From: Linnemannia hyalina
Lineage: Eukaryota; Mortierellomycota; Mortierellomycetes; Mortierellales; Mortierellaceae
Reading direction: 5' to 3'
Length of the DNA: 64,000 nucleotides
Assembly: GCA_019671135.1 (NCBI GenBank)
Contig: JAHRHY010000010.1
Coordinates: 558,001 to 622,000 of the forward strand
Shown: positions 22,335 to 33,011 of the stretch, one piece after another
Layout of the letters: the number at the start of each line of letters is the position of its first letter
How positions within the stretch are numbered: position 1 is the first letter of the stretch
Translations under genes and position numbers: made by a program
Notes under the pieces: generated by a model
The model's database searches: none
Seen by the model: only the letters and a program-made list of their open reading frames with translations
What the model was told of the DNA's origin: nothing

Positions 22335-24365
22335 TCAAAGGTATTAGAGGATATCAACTGTGGGTTGAAGTGAAAACAAGAAGAAGAGGAAAGTGCGAAA
22401 GAAAAGGTCGAGTAGTTAAAATGAACAAGGTAGAGGAAAGATGGACAAAGTAGAGGAAAGATGAACAATAGAAAAGAGCAACGGGTAGTTACTCTGCGCG
22501 GTAGAAGGAGAGCAAAGAAGAGAGGCGAAAAAAAAAGAGAGCGTGGAGCAATAACTGATACGCGTGGCAATTAACAGCAAAAAGTGAAAGGCAGCAAAAA
22601 TAAAACAAGACAAATTAGTTGAGCTAGGAACGGATGGGATATAGACAGAAGAGGATTGTGAGTGAGAAGCAACTGTTGATGGGATAGAGAGCGAAAGAAA
22701 GAAGGAAGAATGGAAGGAAGGAGAGAGAGAGAAGAGGTTGAGCAGAAAAGAAAGCAAAAAAAGAACGAAACAAAGAAGAAAAAAAAAGAAATATGAAAGG
22801 AAGAAAAAGTGAGAAAAGTGAACAAACGCGACAAATGGAATGAAAAGGGTGCCCAAAGGGATCAGAGAGAACACCGGAGACAAGGGAACTCAACAAAGGC
22901 ACAAGGTGTACCTTGAACCTGTTACCCACAGACCTATCTCGAAGAAAGTGTTCATACCTTGTTTGTTGTTTTGTTTATTGTTAATTGTTGGTTCAGTCCA
23001 GACAAGGAGAGGTGAATAAGCCCTTGCAGGGTCAGTCAGCATTTCTAGGACAGACAAAACGGAGGGAGGGATGGAAAAAGTAGCAGGAGGCGGGGTAAAG
23101 AAGGGACACTAATAGGAGAAAAATGCTATTGGCCCGTGGTAATGAAGGGACAATGGGTAATACTGACTTCGTTTCTTTTATTCCTCTTTTCTAGGAGTTG
23201 TATTACAACCCTTTTTTTTCCTCTCCTCATGGAAGCCAAGAAAGCGAGTGTGTGTGTATGAAATGAGCTCGACAAGGAGTCATTTTCATCCCTTTCCTAG
23301 CTGGTCGGTCAGGCGAAAAGGATGAGAGCCGTACTTATTACACCAAAGGGAGGGTAAGTTCAGAAGACCAAAAAAAATAAAGGGGAGAGGAAGAGGTCGA
23401 CGACGAACAAAGAAAACGAAGAAGAGAAGGCGCACTCGGAGGTTCGCCTCCCTCCTCTCACTCTCTCGACACGTTATGTTTTTTTCAGAGCAATTACAGC
23501 GAGAAACGCCAGCAACGATGACGCCGTCGTTTGTTCCTCCTCTCATCTTCCTCCTGCTCTCTTCCCCCCGGTGAGCTGAAGCTTGGAATGAAAGGGATGG
23601 ATTCTAGCTTCAAAACGCAAGCACACAATGTACAAAATGTGCAAAAGGGGAAGGAAAGGCACGACGACGTACAACGAGACTAAGCGAAGCGAGCAGAAAA
23701 ACAGGGATCGTAAGCTATTTTGGAAGACGAAAAACGAACCATTGAGCCATTGAGCCTTGACCCTTCTATCTTTTTTTTTCTTGTTGTCAGTCCTCCTGCT
23801 CTTTGTCGTCAGCTCCTCTTTTCCTTTTTTTTCCTGTACGTTTTTGCAGCCTGACCATCCTTACTTTGCTGTTCGATTCCTTTCCAGTGAGCAATGATTG
23901 TCCTTTGACCTTCCATCAGGTGCGATTCTTTTTACTCTTTCCTCTTCGACAACCACACTGAGCACAATGCATGGACCTACATGTCCCGTCTTTCCATCCC
24001 AAACAGATGAAAATCAGCAATAAGATTTCGACGATCATGGACGTAAAAGAAAAAAGTAAAGCAAAACAAAAAAAACAAAGTAATAGGAAGGGGGCCTACA
24101 CGGCTTCTCTTTTGAAGGAGGAATGTTACAGTCTCATGCATAAGACAAAAACAGAGAAGAGAACCACTTTTCCCCTTGACATCGCCCTTTTTTTTTTTGG
24201 TCTCAATTGTCTATTTTTTTAGAGTTTGCTTTAAGTTGTTTTACGTGTTGTTTGGCGACGGGGTGAGAGGGGTTCATTAGTATCCAGCTTGGTTTCGTTA
24301 ACCAGGAAGGAGGTGGTATCATTAAAGTGGCCAGTTTAGTTTGACCTTTGTACACAACAAGAAGA
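22335..24365. other. Intergenic, purine-rich leader and spacer
   Basis: The left half (22380-22900) is strongly purine-rich on the plus strand, i.e. CT-rich leader of the coiled-coil gene, possibly spliced. The right part (about 23000-24365) has short T- and A-runs and no recognised gene. Confidence 0.4.
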
Positions 24366-26848
24366 TTACGACACGAATCGCAAGTCAATGAGGTCAACAC
24401 GCGCCACTTCCTCTTCCTCCACAGCCTCAACTCCACCACTACCACCACCACCACCAGCACCACTCCGTCTCTGTCTCCGGTTCCGTTTCGCCTCCAAGAT
24501 CTCGTCCCTCCTCGCTATCCCCTCACGATACCCCACCATCGCCCTCTCCAACTGCAGATTCCAACTCTCGTGCAGATGCGCCGAATCCGTAAACGCATAG
24601 ATGTTATTATCCATATTGCTGGTGAGATCTTCTTCTGTCGCGCTGGACATGTCGATTCCTGTGGGGGAGATGACGAGGACGAAGCCGTTGCTGCCAACAT
24701 CGACTTTGTCGTAGTCGGGTGGTTGGACGGATAGGATGTGTGCTAGTGAGATTGTTGTGATTGGATCTCGTTTCTAAGTTTTGGTTGGAGCACAACGGGG
24801 TATATGGTGTTAATATCATTCTTTGTTGTCCAAAGAAAGAGACAGGATAAATGCAACGAAAGAAAAAAAAGTGTGTGCTTACTGTTTGGTACTCGACATC
24901 GTAGAGCTTGACGGCGTTTCCTTGAAGAACCGCCCAGTACCGCTTCCACGCCTACATTGAACGAAAAGCAAAGGGAAATGACGACGATTAATGGTTTAAA
25001 TTAAGAAAAAAAGTAAGAATACAAGCTACCATCATAACAAACAAACATGTACACACACAAAAAAAAATAGAACTTACGGCCATGCGAAGACCACGGGTCA
25101 TGACAGTCAAATGTCCCTCAAACAAGACCTCATTCTCCCAAGACCGATCATCAACCGGCTCCTCCAGCACATGAAGTCCAATCATGACCACAATCTCACA
25201 ATCAACCTTCTCCTTACTTTGGGCCTTGATCGCTGCCGCAGAGGCCAGGGGCTGTTGACTTCCGTCCATCATATGGATCGTCCTGCGCAACTTGTAGGTG
25301 CGGACGGATTTCTCCAAGGATTCGAGGGCTATGGGGAGATGGAGGTATCCTAGATTGACGGATTGGGTATTGGAGAATCCGGCCATGGTTCCGAATTTTG
25401 TAGCGATGGGTGTTCCTGTCACCTCGATCTCTAGTTGGAATGCCTCTTCCACATCGCTGAGTAGAGGGAATAGGCCGTTTTGTTAGTTCAAGTGCAGAGT
25501 GAACAATCGGGGTGAATTGGTGGCGCATTTCGGAATAGATTTCACATCTCTTTCTACTATCGAACTGTAATGAACAAGACACTTACAAGAGGAAGACTTC
25601 ATTCATGGTGGCGGTGTTGCCAGGGTTGTCCTTGAAGGACCGTGCAGGGTGGGATGTACGCTCCACATTGCCGACGCGCAGATTGCATTCAATGTCGAAT
25701 AACTTGGACGTAGCTCGGTTGGAGACCTGCATCACTATTCAGACATTGTGGACGCAGGTTAGAAAAAATCATTTGTGTACCCGCAAATCGGAAGGCATGG
25801 GCTGTGAGAGATGTGAAGTGGGAGGGATAGCAAACCAACTTACGCTTGACGAGAGCCAGGCCGGTTGCTTCATTGGGGTTGTAGTATCCTGTCTTCAAGA
25901 AACTATTGTATTCAAATAGACAAAAAGGAAGGTTAATGATGTTGTTCTGGTGGCAAAAAAAAACGCGTCGCGTCGATAACCAATAAAAAGGAGCACAAAA
26001 GAAGATGAAAGAAAAAGGTTCGCAAAGACGTACTCTCGACCTGAGGCGACAAGGCCGGCAGAACTCTGAAGGTCACAGGGGCGTCCATCACCAGGCGACG
26101 TGGCCACCACATCCCAAGCGCGCTCAGACTTCAAAACATCTCCCCCCAACTGACCAAGTCCAATTCCAGCGCCAGTGAGCAATGGCTGGTTAGGACACTC
26201 CCGCACCCAGTTCTGGCGTTCGGGTGAGAACTGGTCCAAAGTCGCGACAGAGGGTGGACAGTGGACTAACGCAGGTTCCTCCAGCTTCGGATAAATTCGC
26301 ATGCTCCCATTGAACCCACCAGGGCTAAGAGGGGATCTCAGAAAACTACTGGCCTTTGTCAATTTGTGCTGCTGTTGTTGCTGTTGCTGGTGAAAGAACT
26401 GAGGATTTCCTCCTCCTCCTTGCTGCTGTAGTTGTTGCTGTTGACTCAGCCCAAAATACCCGGCAGCACTCCCGTTGGACGACGTGAAGGAAGGGTTCTC
26501 GTCCAGCGAGCCCTTACTAAGCGTCGAAAGCGAAAAGTTGTGAAGCGAGACCGAATCCGACGTCAACGAAGAATAAGGTGAGACTTGCCCTCCGCTCAAG
26601 TCCTTTCTCAAGTCCGACGTGGTCAAGCCAGAGAGTCCTATGGGCTTTTTGCTGCTGTGGTGATGAGGAGGATGGTGGTGGTGGGGCTGTTGAGGGTGGC
26701 TGGAAAAGTTGTTGTTGCTGAGGGTGAACAAGTCGCCGTTGCCGCCGGCCATGGAGGACTTTTTGGTCTTTTTATTGATGTAGTTGACCGGGATGACCAA
26801 TACTTCCTGTAGGTCCTTGCTGAATCGCTTGAAGGCGTCGTTCTGCAT
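24366..26848 (-). CDS. Anillin-like protein with C2-like and PH domains
   Basis: Probable cortical scaffold for septum or bud-site formation, related to the Mid/Bud4/anillin group. Six exons on the minus strand: 26848-26034, 25902-25844, 25734-25587, 25456-25078, 24951-24883 and 24773-24366, giving 625 residues. Residues 1-200 are disordered with HHPPHHH and poly-Gln tracts. Residues ~270-460 (from FLKTGYYNPNE through SKLFDIECNLRVGN to FLFDVEEAFQLEIEVTG) look like a C2/anillin-homology region. A PH domain follows: AWKRYWAVLQGNAVKLYDVEYQ, then ISLAHILSVQPP, and a final helix with ESWNLQLERAM. The end is Gly/Glu-rich. The acceptor at 25734 was chosen because the nearer CAG gives an early stop. 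A generic C2-PH adaptor is the alternative reading. Confidence 0.68.
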
Positions 26849-28310
26849 GTCTGTTGTCGTTTTCTTTGTTTGTTATTGGTCGGAGAAGTTGTTCCTTTGA
26901 GTTGATGTGGGGAGGGTATTGTCCTTGGGTTGGATTTGGGTGAAGCTGTAAAGGGAGCGTGAGTTTGTGAACAAAGGGGAATAGTCCAATTGAATCTTTT
27001 GATGAGAGAGGTGTGGGTATGTGGTACTAAACAAAGGAGGGTATGAGGGCCTGGACAGGGGGGGGGGGTGCGAAGAAGGAGGGGGTCCAAAACCTGTAGA
27101 GCGAAGAAAGTTCGGCGAAGACGTGGGGTATTCAATCCCTTTTATGATTCACACGAAACAAAGACACGACAGAATAGAGCTGTGCGTGCGGGTTGTGAAG
27201 AAGAAGGTGAAGGATGGAGGAATAAGGGAAGGAGAGATGGAAGGGGAAACAAGGAGATGAGAAAAAGAAAGAAGGAAGAAGGAACGTCAATAAAGGAAGG
27301 GAAAAGTATTCACGAAGGCGGGTTGAAAAAATCGACAGAGAAAAGGATTGAATGCAGCGACGGGTGGATTGCAGAGTGGGTCTATTCTTCCTCTCTACTC
27401 TCTCATCATTTTTCTCCAACAGTCCAACAGTTCATATGCATGGATGCATGTATGAGTCTTTCCTTCCTTCCTTCTTCCTTTGTCGGTTGTGTATTCGATA
27501 GACGATTCTAATCCATCCCCACACAACAGCATCTGTAATGCAAGAAAAACGGCGGCAGCAACAAAATGATATGACATGGAGAGAAAAGGTTCGCAGTTGA
27601 CGGCGCAGAAGAGCCATTCCATACAGAAAAAAAATAAGATGAACCGTACCTTCATCCAGGCACGAAAGTAGAGTCTTCAATTGCATTTCTTGAAAAGGCG
27701 TACAGAACATAGCCGTGCATTTTGCGTCCTGGCGAGTGCGGATACGGTTAGCGTACAAGAGGAAAACGATTGTCAGTTGGACCACGAACAGGATAAGAGA
27801 CATATAAGAATAGTAGAAAGGGACGTGAGTCAATAACCATCTGCAGAACATCGGGCATTCCTACCGTTACCATTGCATGGTCAACGCTAACAGCGATCAA
27901 TTCTGCGTAACGCGACATAAAAACGACAAAACGGCACTAAAAAAACAATGGCATACATAAGCCATACTTCTCATATTGTGAATGGAACAAAGCACGACAA
28001 TCATGGTGGATTGTCGTTTCTGGCGTCTTTTTTTTTTTTGCTACAATTTTCTCTTCTTCCATGACTTTTTCCCCAGAGTTAGCACAGATCGGAAACACTA
28101 TCATCGAATAAAATATGTTGTGCATTCCAATACTCCGTGAGCCGATCGTTGCTAACGATGACACTAAAAGCCTCTCCACATTATCAGTCTGAGACTGGAG
28201 CTTGGTCAACATTCGCCAGCTTAAGAGATTATGTTCGTTTCTACCTTACTTTGTACAAGTTTATGCATGAGAGAAAGAAAAAAAAAGGGATCGATGGACG
28301 GATGCTTTCA
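26849..28310. other. Intergenic, no gene recognised
   Basis: Leader/promoter of the anillin-like gene (26849 to about 27300; purine-rich plus strand with a run of ten G at about 27059) and 3' flank of the RING gene. Open frames of 80-139 codons, such as 27432-27851 on the minus strand, show no motif. Confidence 0.4.
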
Positions 28311-30248
28311 TCAGAGTTTGGTTTCCTGTCGTCCAAGACCGTCTAGATAGACATTATGTAAGACGCGGTAGGGACGGAGAGAGTCAAAGTCAGTACCTCT
28401 GCTTACATACATAGTCCTGAACAAAACAATTGCGCGCAAAGCACAACAGAAACGAGAACAACATACCTGAGAACCGCGGTCGTAATGGTCCACTGGTACT
28501 CAACGGCCTTCCTCCGCCGGATCCGCCCCCTCCTCCACCACCAGCGCCATTGTTTCCCCCTTTCATGGCCTGCTGCATATTCGCATTCCCGCCTGCAGGC
28601 GATCCAGGCGGTGGAGGTCCCGGTGGATGGTGTCGGCTGTTCTGCTGCTCCAACAGTAGATAGTGCATCTGCATCCGGAGTCCATGACAGACTGCTCGCA
28701 AACTCTGAACCTCTTCCTGAAGTCTCATACTCTCAGTCATGATGGCCATATTCTGCTTAAGTTCCAGAGACGCCAGGCCCGCTGTCAAAGTCTCAAGCTC
28801 GGACCTAATCCGCTCATTCTCAGAGATGAGTAATTCTTGTGTCTCTGCAACACTGCCTCGTACTCCTCCGCCTGCTCCACCATTAGAAATCATCGACTCT
28901 GCTCCAATGCTATTGTTCCTCCGCTCCATAGCTAAAGCCGCGCGCATTTCGACTTCATGATCGCCACCTTCGCCAGCACCTTCGTCATAAGAGTCGTTCC
29001 TGTACAATTGCTGTTGTGGATAGTTGTGATAGTTGGGATAGCTCATATCCATGTATCCAAGCATGGACTGACCGAACCCTCCTCCTCCACCTCCTCCCAT
29101 CTGTTGTTCCTGATGACTGAACAGCTGAACAGATTCCGAAAGCTGTCCTACTTGGTCCCGAAGTTGTTGGACTTGAGGTTTCATGTCGTGAAAAAGTCCT
29201 CTGAGCTGTTGGTTCTCTTGCTCAAGCGCTTCCATCCTTGACTTTGAAATCTCCAAGAATCCACGGATCGCCTCATAGGGACACTGGGGGATATGAATGG
29301 CGTCCAGATCGAAGCGGGGTCCTTTCCAAGGACATCCGAATTCCGATAGAGAGCAAGGGATGATCTGTCGTGGACATTCTTTGAGATGATCCAAGTGTCG
29401 TAGCCTCGTCCGTGTCGTATCGCAATGCGGGCAAGTAACACTCTCCGCCGGACATGTTTTGTGGTGCTCCTATTATCGTGTTGGTTTGGTGTTCAGCAGA
29501 AGGAATATATCGTTCGAATTAAATACCACAACTGTCAGACATGAAGAAGCACACTTACTGAGAGTTGAGACTTTTGGACTTTAGCATGACACATCAAACA
29601 ATCAACCCGCTTATACGGACAACTCTCCATATGCTCCGACAGATCCTTCTTCAACAGCTTCTTCCGACACTCCTCCACCCGACACAACGTCCCGATATAC
29701 ACACAGTCGTCCTTCAAATGTTTTCCTAGCTGGATCCGTTGACAGGTATGGTTGCAGCCGAGGGTCTTGTGTGGGCAGTAGACGGGTAGCTCGTCGCAGA
29801 GTCGGGAGAGGGCGATTACTTCGTAGAGTAAAGAGGGGTCGATGAGAGTTCGACAGAGTGGGCAGCCGGGGTTGACTTCTAAGGCTTGCAGTATGCAGCC
29901 TTTACAGAACGTGTGCCTGAAGTGCGGGGTGGAAAAAAAGTTTAAAATGTGTAAAGTCAGCACTAAAGGGGTCATCCGACATGGTGTTAACATTGTGCAG
30001 TAAAATGAGCTTTCTTGCATTCGGTTCTCCCTTCCGTCCGTGACTTACCCGCAGGGGACGCTGACGGGTTGAGTAAAGTACTCGCAGCAAACGGAGCACT
30101 GGAGACTGGTCTGGGTCGGTTCGAGGTACTGGAGACCGCGGGGGTCGTAGAGTGGTTCGTCAGGTATGGTGGTTTCTTTCCTGTCTCCATTAGTGTTGGT
30201 GTTGGATGCTGTCCTTGTGAGGGTATCCCTTGTCTGTTCTGCAGCCAT
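28311..30248 (-). CDS. RING/TRAF-type zinc finger E3 ubiquitin ligase
   Basis: Likely ubiquitin ligase. Four exons on the minus strand, 30248-30049, 29916-29559, 29469-28467 and 28342-28311, give 530 residues. A C3HC4 RING spans residues ~50-88 (CSVCCEYF, VPCGHTFCKGC, GCPLC); its middle is split by intron 1. TRAF-type zinc fingers follow (CPHKTLGCNHTC, KHLKDDC, then CPYKRVDCLMC, HHKTCPAE, CPHCDTT, CPRQIIPC). A coiled coil (~250-300) comes next, then poly-Gly and Asn/Tyr-rich segments, a second coil (~385-440), and a Pro/Gly-rich tail. The last exon adds only ten codons. The RING-TRAF-coil architecture resembles TRAF/RNF41-like ligases. No MATH/TRAF-C domain is seen. Confidence 0.85.
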
Positions 30249-30310
30249 GGCTTATGTGCATTAGTTGCCGTGAAGTGTGAATGAGTGAAGAAGAGAGAGT
30301 AGAAAGAAAA

Positions 30311-30390
30311 GTAGGTGCTCCATCAGTGGGTAAGACACCTGCCCGCCCATCAACAGTCACTTCGAACCGAACAGGTGGGAGTCTTAGTCA
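30311..30390 (+). other. Structured tRNA-like element upstream of the RING gene
   Basis: The segment TCCATCAGTGGGTAAGA (about 30319-30335) matches the D-arm/box A region of many tRNAs at 14 of 17 bases, and TTCGAACC (30361-30368) matches the box B core about 30 bases on. AAGAC (30332-30336) pairs with GTCTT (30381-30385), and ACCTG (30337-30341) with CAGGT (30372-30376), making a ten-pair stem with a small bulge. No proper acceptor or T-stem forms, so this is not a functional tRNA. A pol III-derived fossil or a leader hairpin of the RING gene are both possible. Confidence 0.35.
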
Positions 30391-30616
30391 CTTTATTTCA
30401 TCTCTTTTTCACGCTGGATGTTTAATGTAGGATATTTACAAGTTTTTCGTAGAGTTTTTATTCATGTGTGAATGGATGTGTGTATGTATGCATGCTTGCC
30501 TGAAGCATCAAAAAAGAGACAAAAAAGAAAAGGGTAACAAAGAGGATCAACTGGATCATGTAAAGGTCGTATCTCTCTCTTCTTTTTGTTCAGACTGCCT
30601 TGCCAGACGACGAAAT

Positions 30617-32516
30617 CTAAGAGGACTTCCACGCGACGTAGAACTGGGCGGCGGCAGCAATTCCTCCAAACATACCGACACCAACATCAGGGAAGCTCGA
30701 CTTCTCCAAACTCCAGTGAACAGTCAGGGGCAAGTATCCAGTGTTGATGATCGTGTTGATCCAGAGGCCCTTCTTCTCAGCCTTCAATGAAGCCATCTCA
30801 GTCTTAAAGACAGTCTTGTCGACGGGCTCGCCAGTCTCCTTGGCCTTCAAGTCGGCAGCACGGATCTGTCCCTGGATCGACTGGAGTCGGTTCTTGTAGA
30901 GGCGGTACTCCTCTGCAAGGTGGGCAAACTGTAATACGACGTAGGCGGCCCAGAAACGGCACGACCAGATGGCGATCTTGTTGGTCTTCTCCATCGAGAT
31001 AGGGATAACCTCGTGAGCTCCCAACCAGTAGATGTGCTCCAAGGGGTAGTAGATTAAGTTGCAGATGTTCTGGAGGCGGTCAATGGTGAGCATAAGAGGG
31101 CTGGGCGAAGGAGTGTTGTCGACATACTGCATCCACTGGATCAAAGGCAACAGTCCTATTGGAATCAGCAATGAGATGGTCAGTGTGTGAGAAAAAGAAC
31201 AGTATTGAATAGATCGATTTTCCAACCAGTCAGTCAATGCATATGTACCATAGTAACGGAGCAAGATACGGAAGTCCGAGATGGGTCCAGCCAAGTTCTT
31301 GATGCGCTGGGCAGTCGACTCACGGCCACGCTTCAAGAAGTACCAGATGAAGATCTTTGAAAAGTATTGCACAACCTACAAAGTTCACGCCGGAGGAGAA
31401 AAGAACAGCACGGTTAGCAATTCGCCATATCTCGAGACGCAACAATTGGAAAATAGGCTTTTTCTCAAGAAAAAAGAAGACAATGGCCAAGGTAGCCCTG
31501 TCCCCTCTTCGGGAAAACACGGTTGCCTTTGTCACCAAGGCCACCCTCTCGTTCCCCACCAATACCTCTTTCCCGTTTGACCAGTTTCTGTGCTCTCTCC
31601 CCACACATACAGCAAATGAAAGAAAAAAAATAAGGTAATAAGCCAAAACTCGAAAGTGGAGCCCCTCTTCTCACATCAACTTGTCCTTCGTTCACCTTAT
31701 TGCCCGCAAATTATTTTTCGTCGTGAACAAATGGCTGATCTCGTTCGTTCCCTTATCCCCCTCTTTCGCATTCTCTCACAATACCAAATTGCCGTTGGGA
31801 TAAGGTGTATTGGTGTGGGGTAGGAAGTAAAATGGTGATTGAAGAAAGCATCCTCAGGCAGAAAAGGCCATTGAAGGTGCAATAGTTCAAGAATCTTTCC
31901 TTGTCCACACCTGCACGCCTTGAAGGAGGAATGAGGGTATAATGGAGAAGCAAAACAACAAAGCCGAGGTCAAGGCGCTCCGTTTACGTCCAGATCTGAT
32001 TCCACCATATCCTTCACGGTTGTCCATGCGGTCTGTTGGTTTGCTGTTCCTGTACAGTAGTTATTGCCGGTTGTACGCACGTAGTTCTCTCCACTGCTCA
32101 GCTTATCCTCGTTGTCGTGTTGCCTTGCTATCCTGTCGCCATTGTAGTGTCATTCTGTTTTCCTTCCCCATGCAAAACAAACACAACACGCCATGAGGAC
32201 AGTCGGACTTTTTTTTTCCGTTCACCAGATGCAAACAGAAATGAGTATACTCCATCGCCTGGTCACTTTTCTCCTTGGCCCATCAGGGAAGCCCCTCCCT
32301 TTTTCGTGACCGAGCAGTAAGGGGGAAAAAAGGTCTTACCATGAGGGTCTTATCGGTACCGCGGACCTGGCTCAAGAACCGAACAGTCTTGTCGAGGGTC
32401 TTGTTCTGGGGGAAGAGCTTTCCGAGGGCGAGGATCGAGGGTGTTTCCTTACGGGCCACGGGGGCCGCCTGGTGGTGCTCCTGAGAGTCGACTTCCTGTT
32501 TCGACGAAACTGCCAT
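30617..32516 (-). CDS. PEX11: Peroxisomal membrane protein PEX11
   Basis: Membrane-shaping factor that elongates and divides peroxisomes. Three exons on the minus strand, 32516-32340, 31375-31249 and 31155-30617, give 280 residues, a little longer than the family's 230-260 because of a ~20-residue Gln/His-rich N-terminus. The conserved N-terminal amphipathic helix region is visible: LDKTVRFLSQVRGTDKTLM, then QYFSKIFIWYF, followed by LAGPISDFRILLRYYG. A Lys/Glu-rich linker precedes the C-terminal hydrophobic segment containing GGIAAAAQFYVAW. Intron 1 is 964 bases, about eight times longer than typical introns here; intron 2 is 93 bases. The exon joins preserve the frame exactly. Confidence 0.92.
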
Positions 32517-33011
32517 TATTTTTGTCCTTTGTTGTTGACGGTGGTGAGGGTGAGGGGTGTGAGGGGAGAGGGTGGGTTTGGAGAAAGTAAGAAAAGAAGA
32601 AAAGGAGAACGGAGCAAAGACAAGTGAGAAGAAAGAGCACAAAAAAAAAGAGTGAGCGTCGGTGTCTTCTTTGGAGGAAGAGTGAAAATTTGCCTTGATC
32701 CACTCCGGCCGAATCAGGGCCATGGCCGACACGTGAGAATGGGAAAGAACCATGAACTGAGGCACTTGGACAGTCGTCGATCGGGTCAAAAGGAAGAAGA
32801 AAAGCCGATCTATCCATCTCTCCACACTTGCACACTTGAAGGCTTCTGCTGGGTGTTTTTATTCAAAAGAACTGGGGTATGTCGTTTCATTTTTTTCATT
32901 CATTCTAATATAACGTAGGTCATTACAAAACAAGGTCATAAACACAAAAAAAAGCGTAAAGAGAAGAGAAGGGAGGAATGGGTCATAATATCTAACGAGC
33001 AATTGAAGCGA
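32517..33011. other. Intergenic: PEX11 promoter and F-box gene 3' flank
   Basis: No gene. The PEX11 leader is pyrimidine-rich on the minus strand (32520-32660). Confidence 0.45.

Noticed and set aside
27432..27851. 139-codon hydrophobic frame on the minus strand
   Set aside because: No consistent codon bias, no recognisable family, and it lies in the leader-side spacer of the anillin-like gene.
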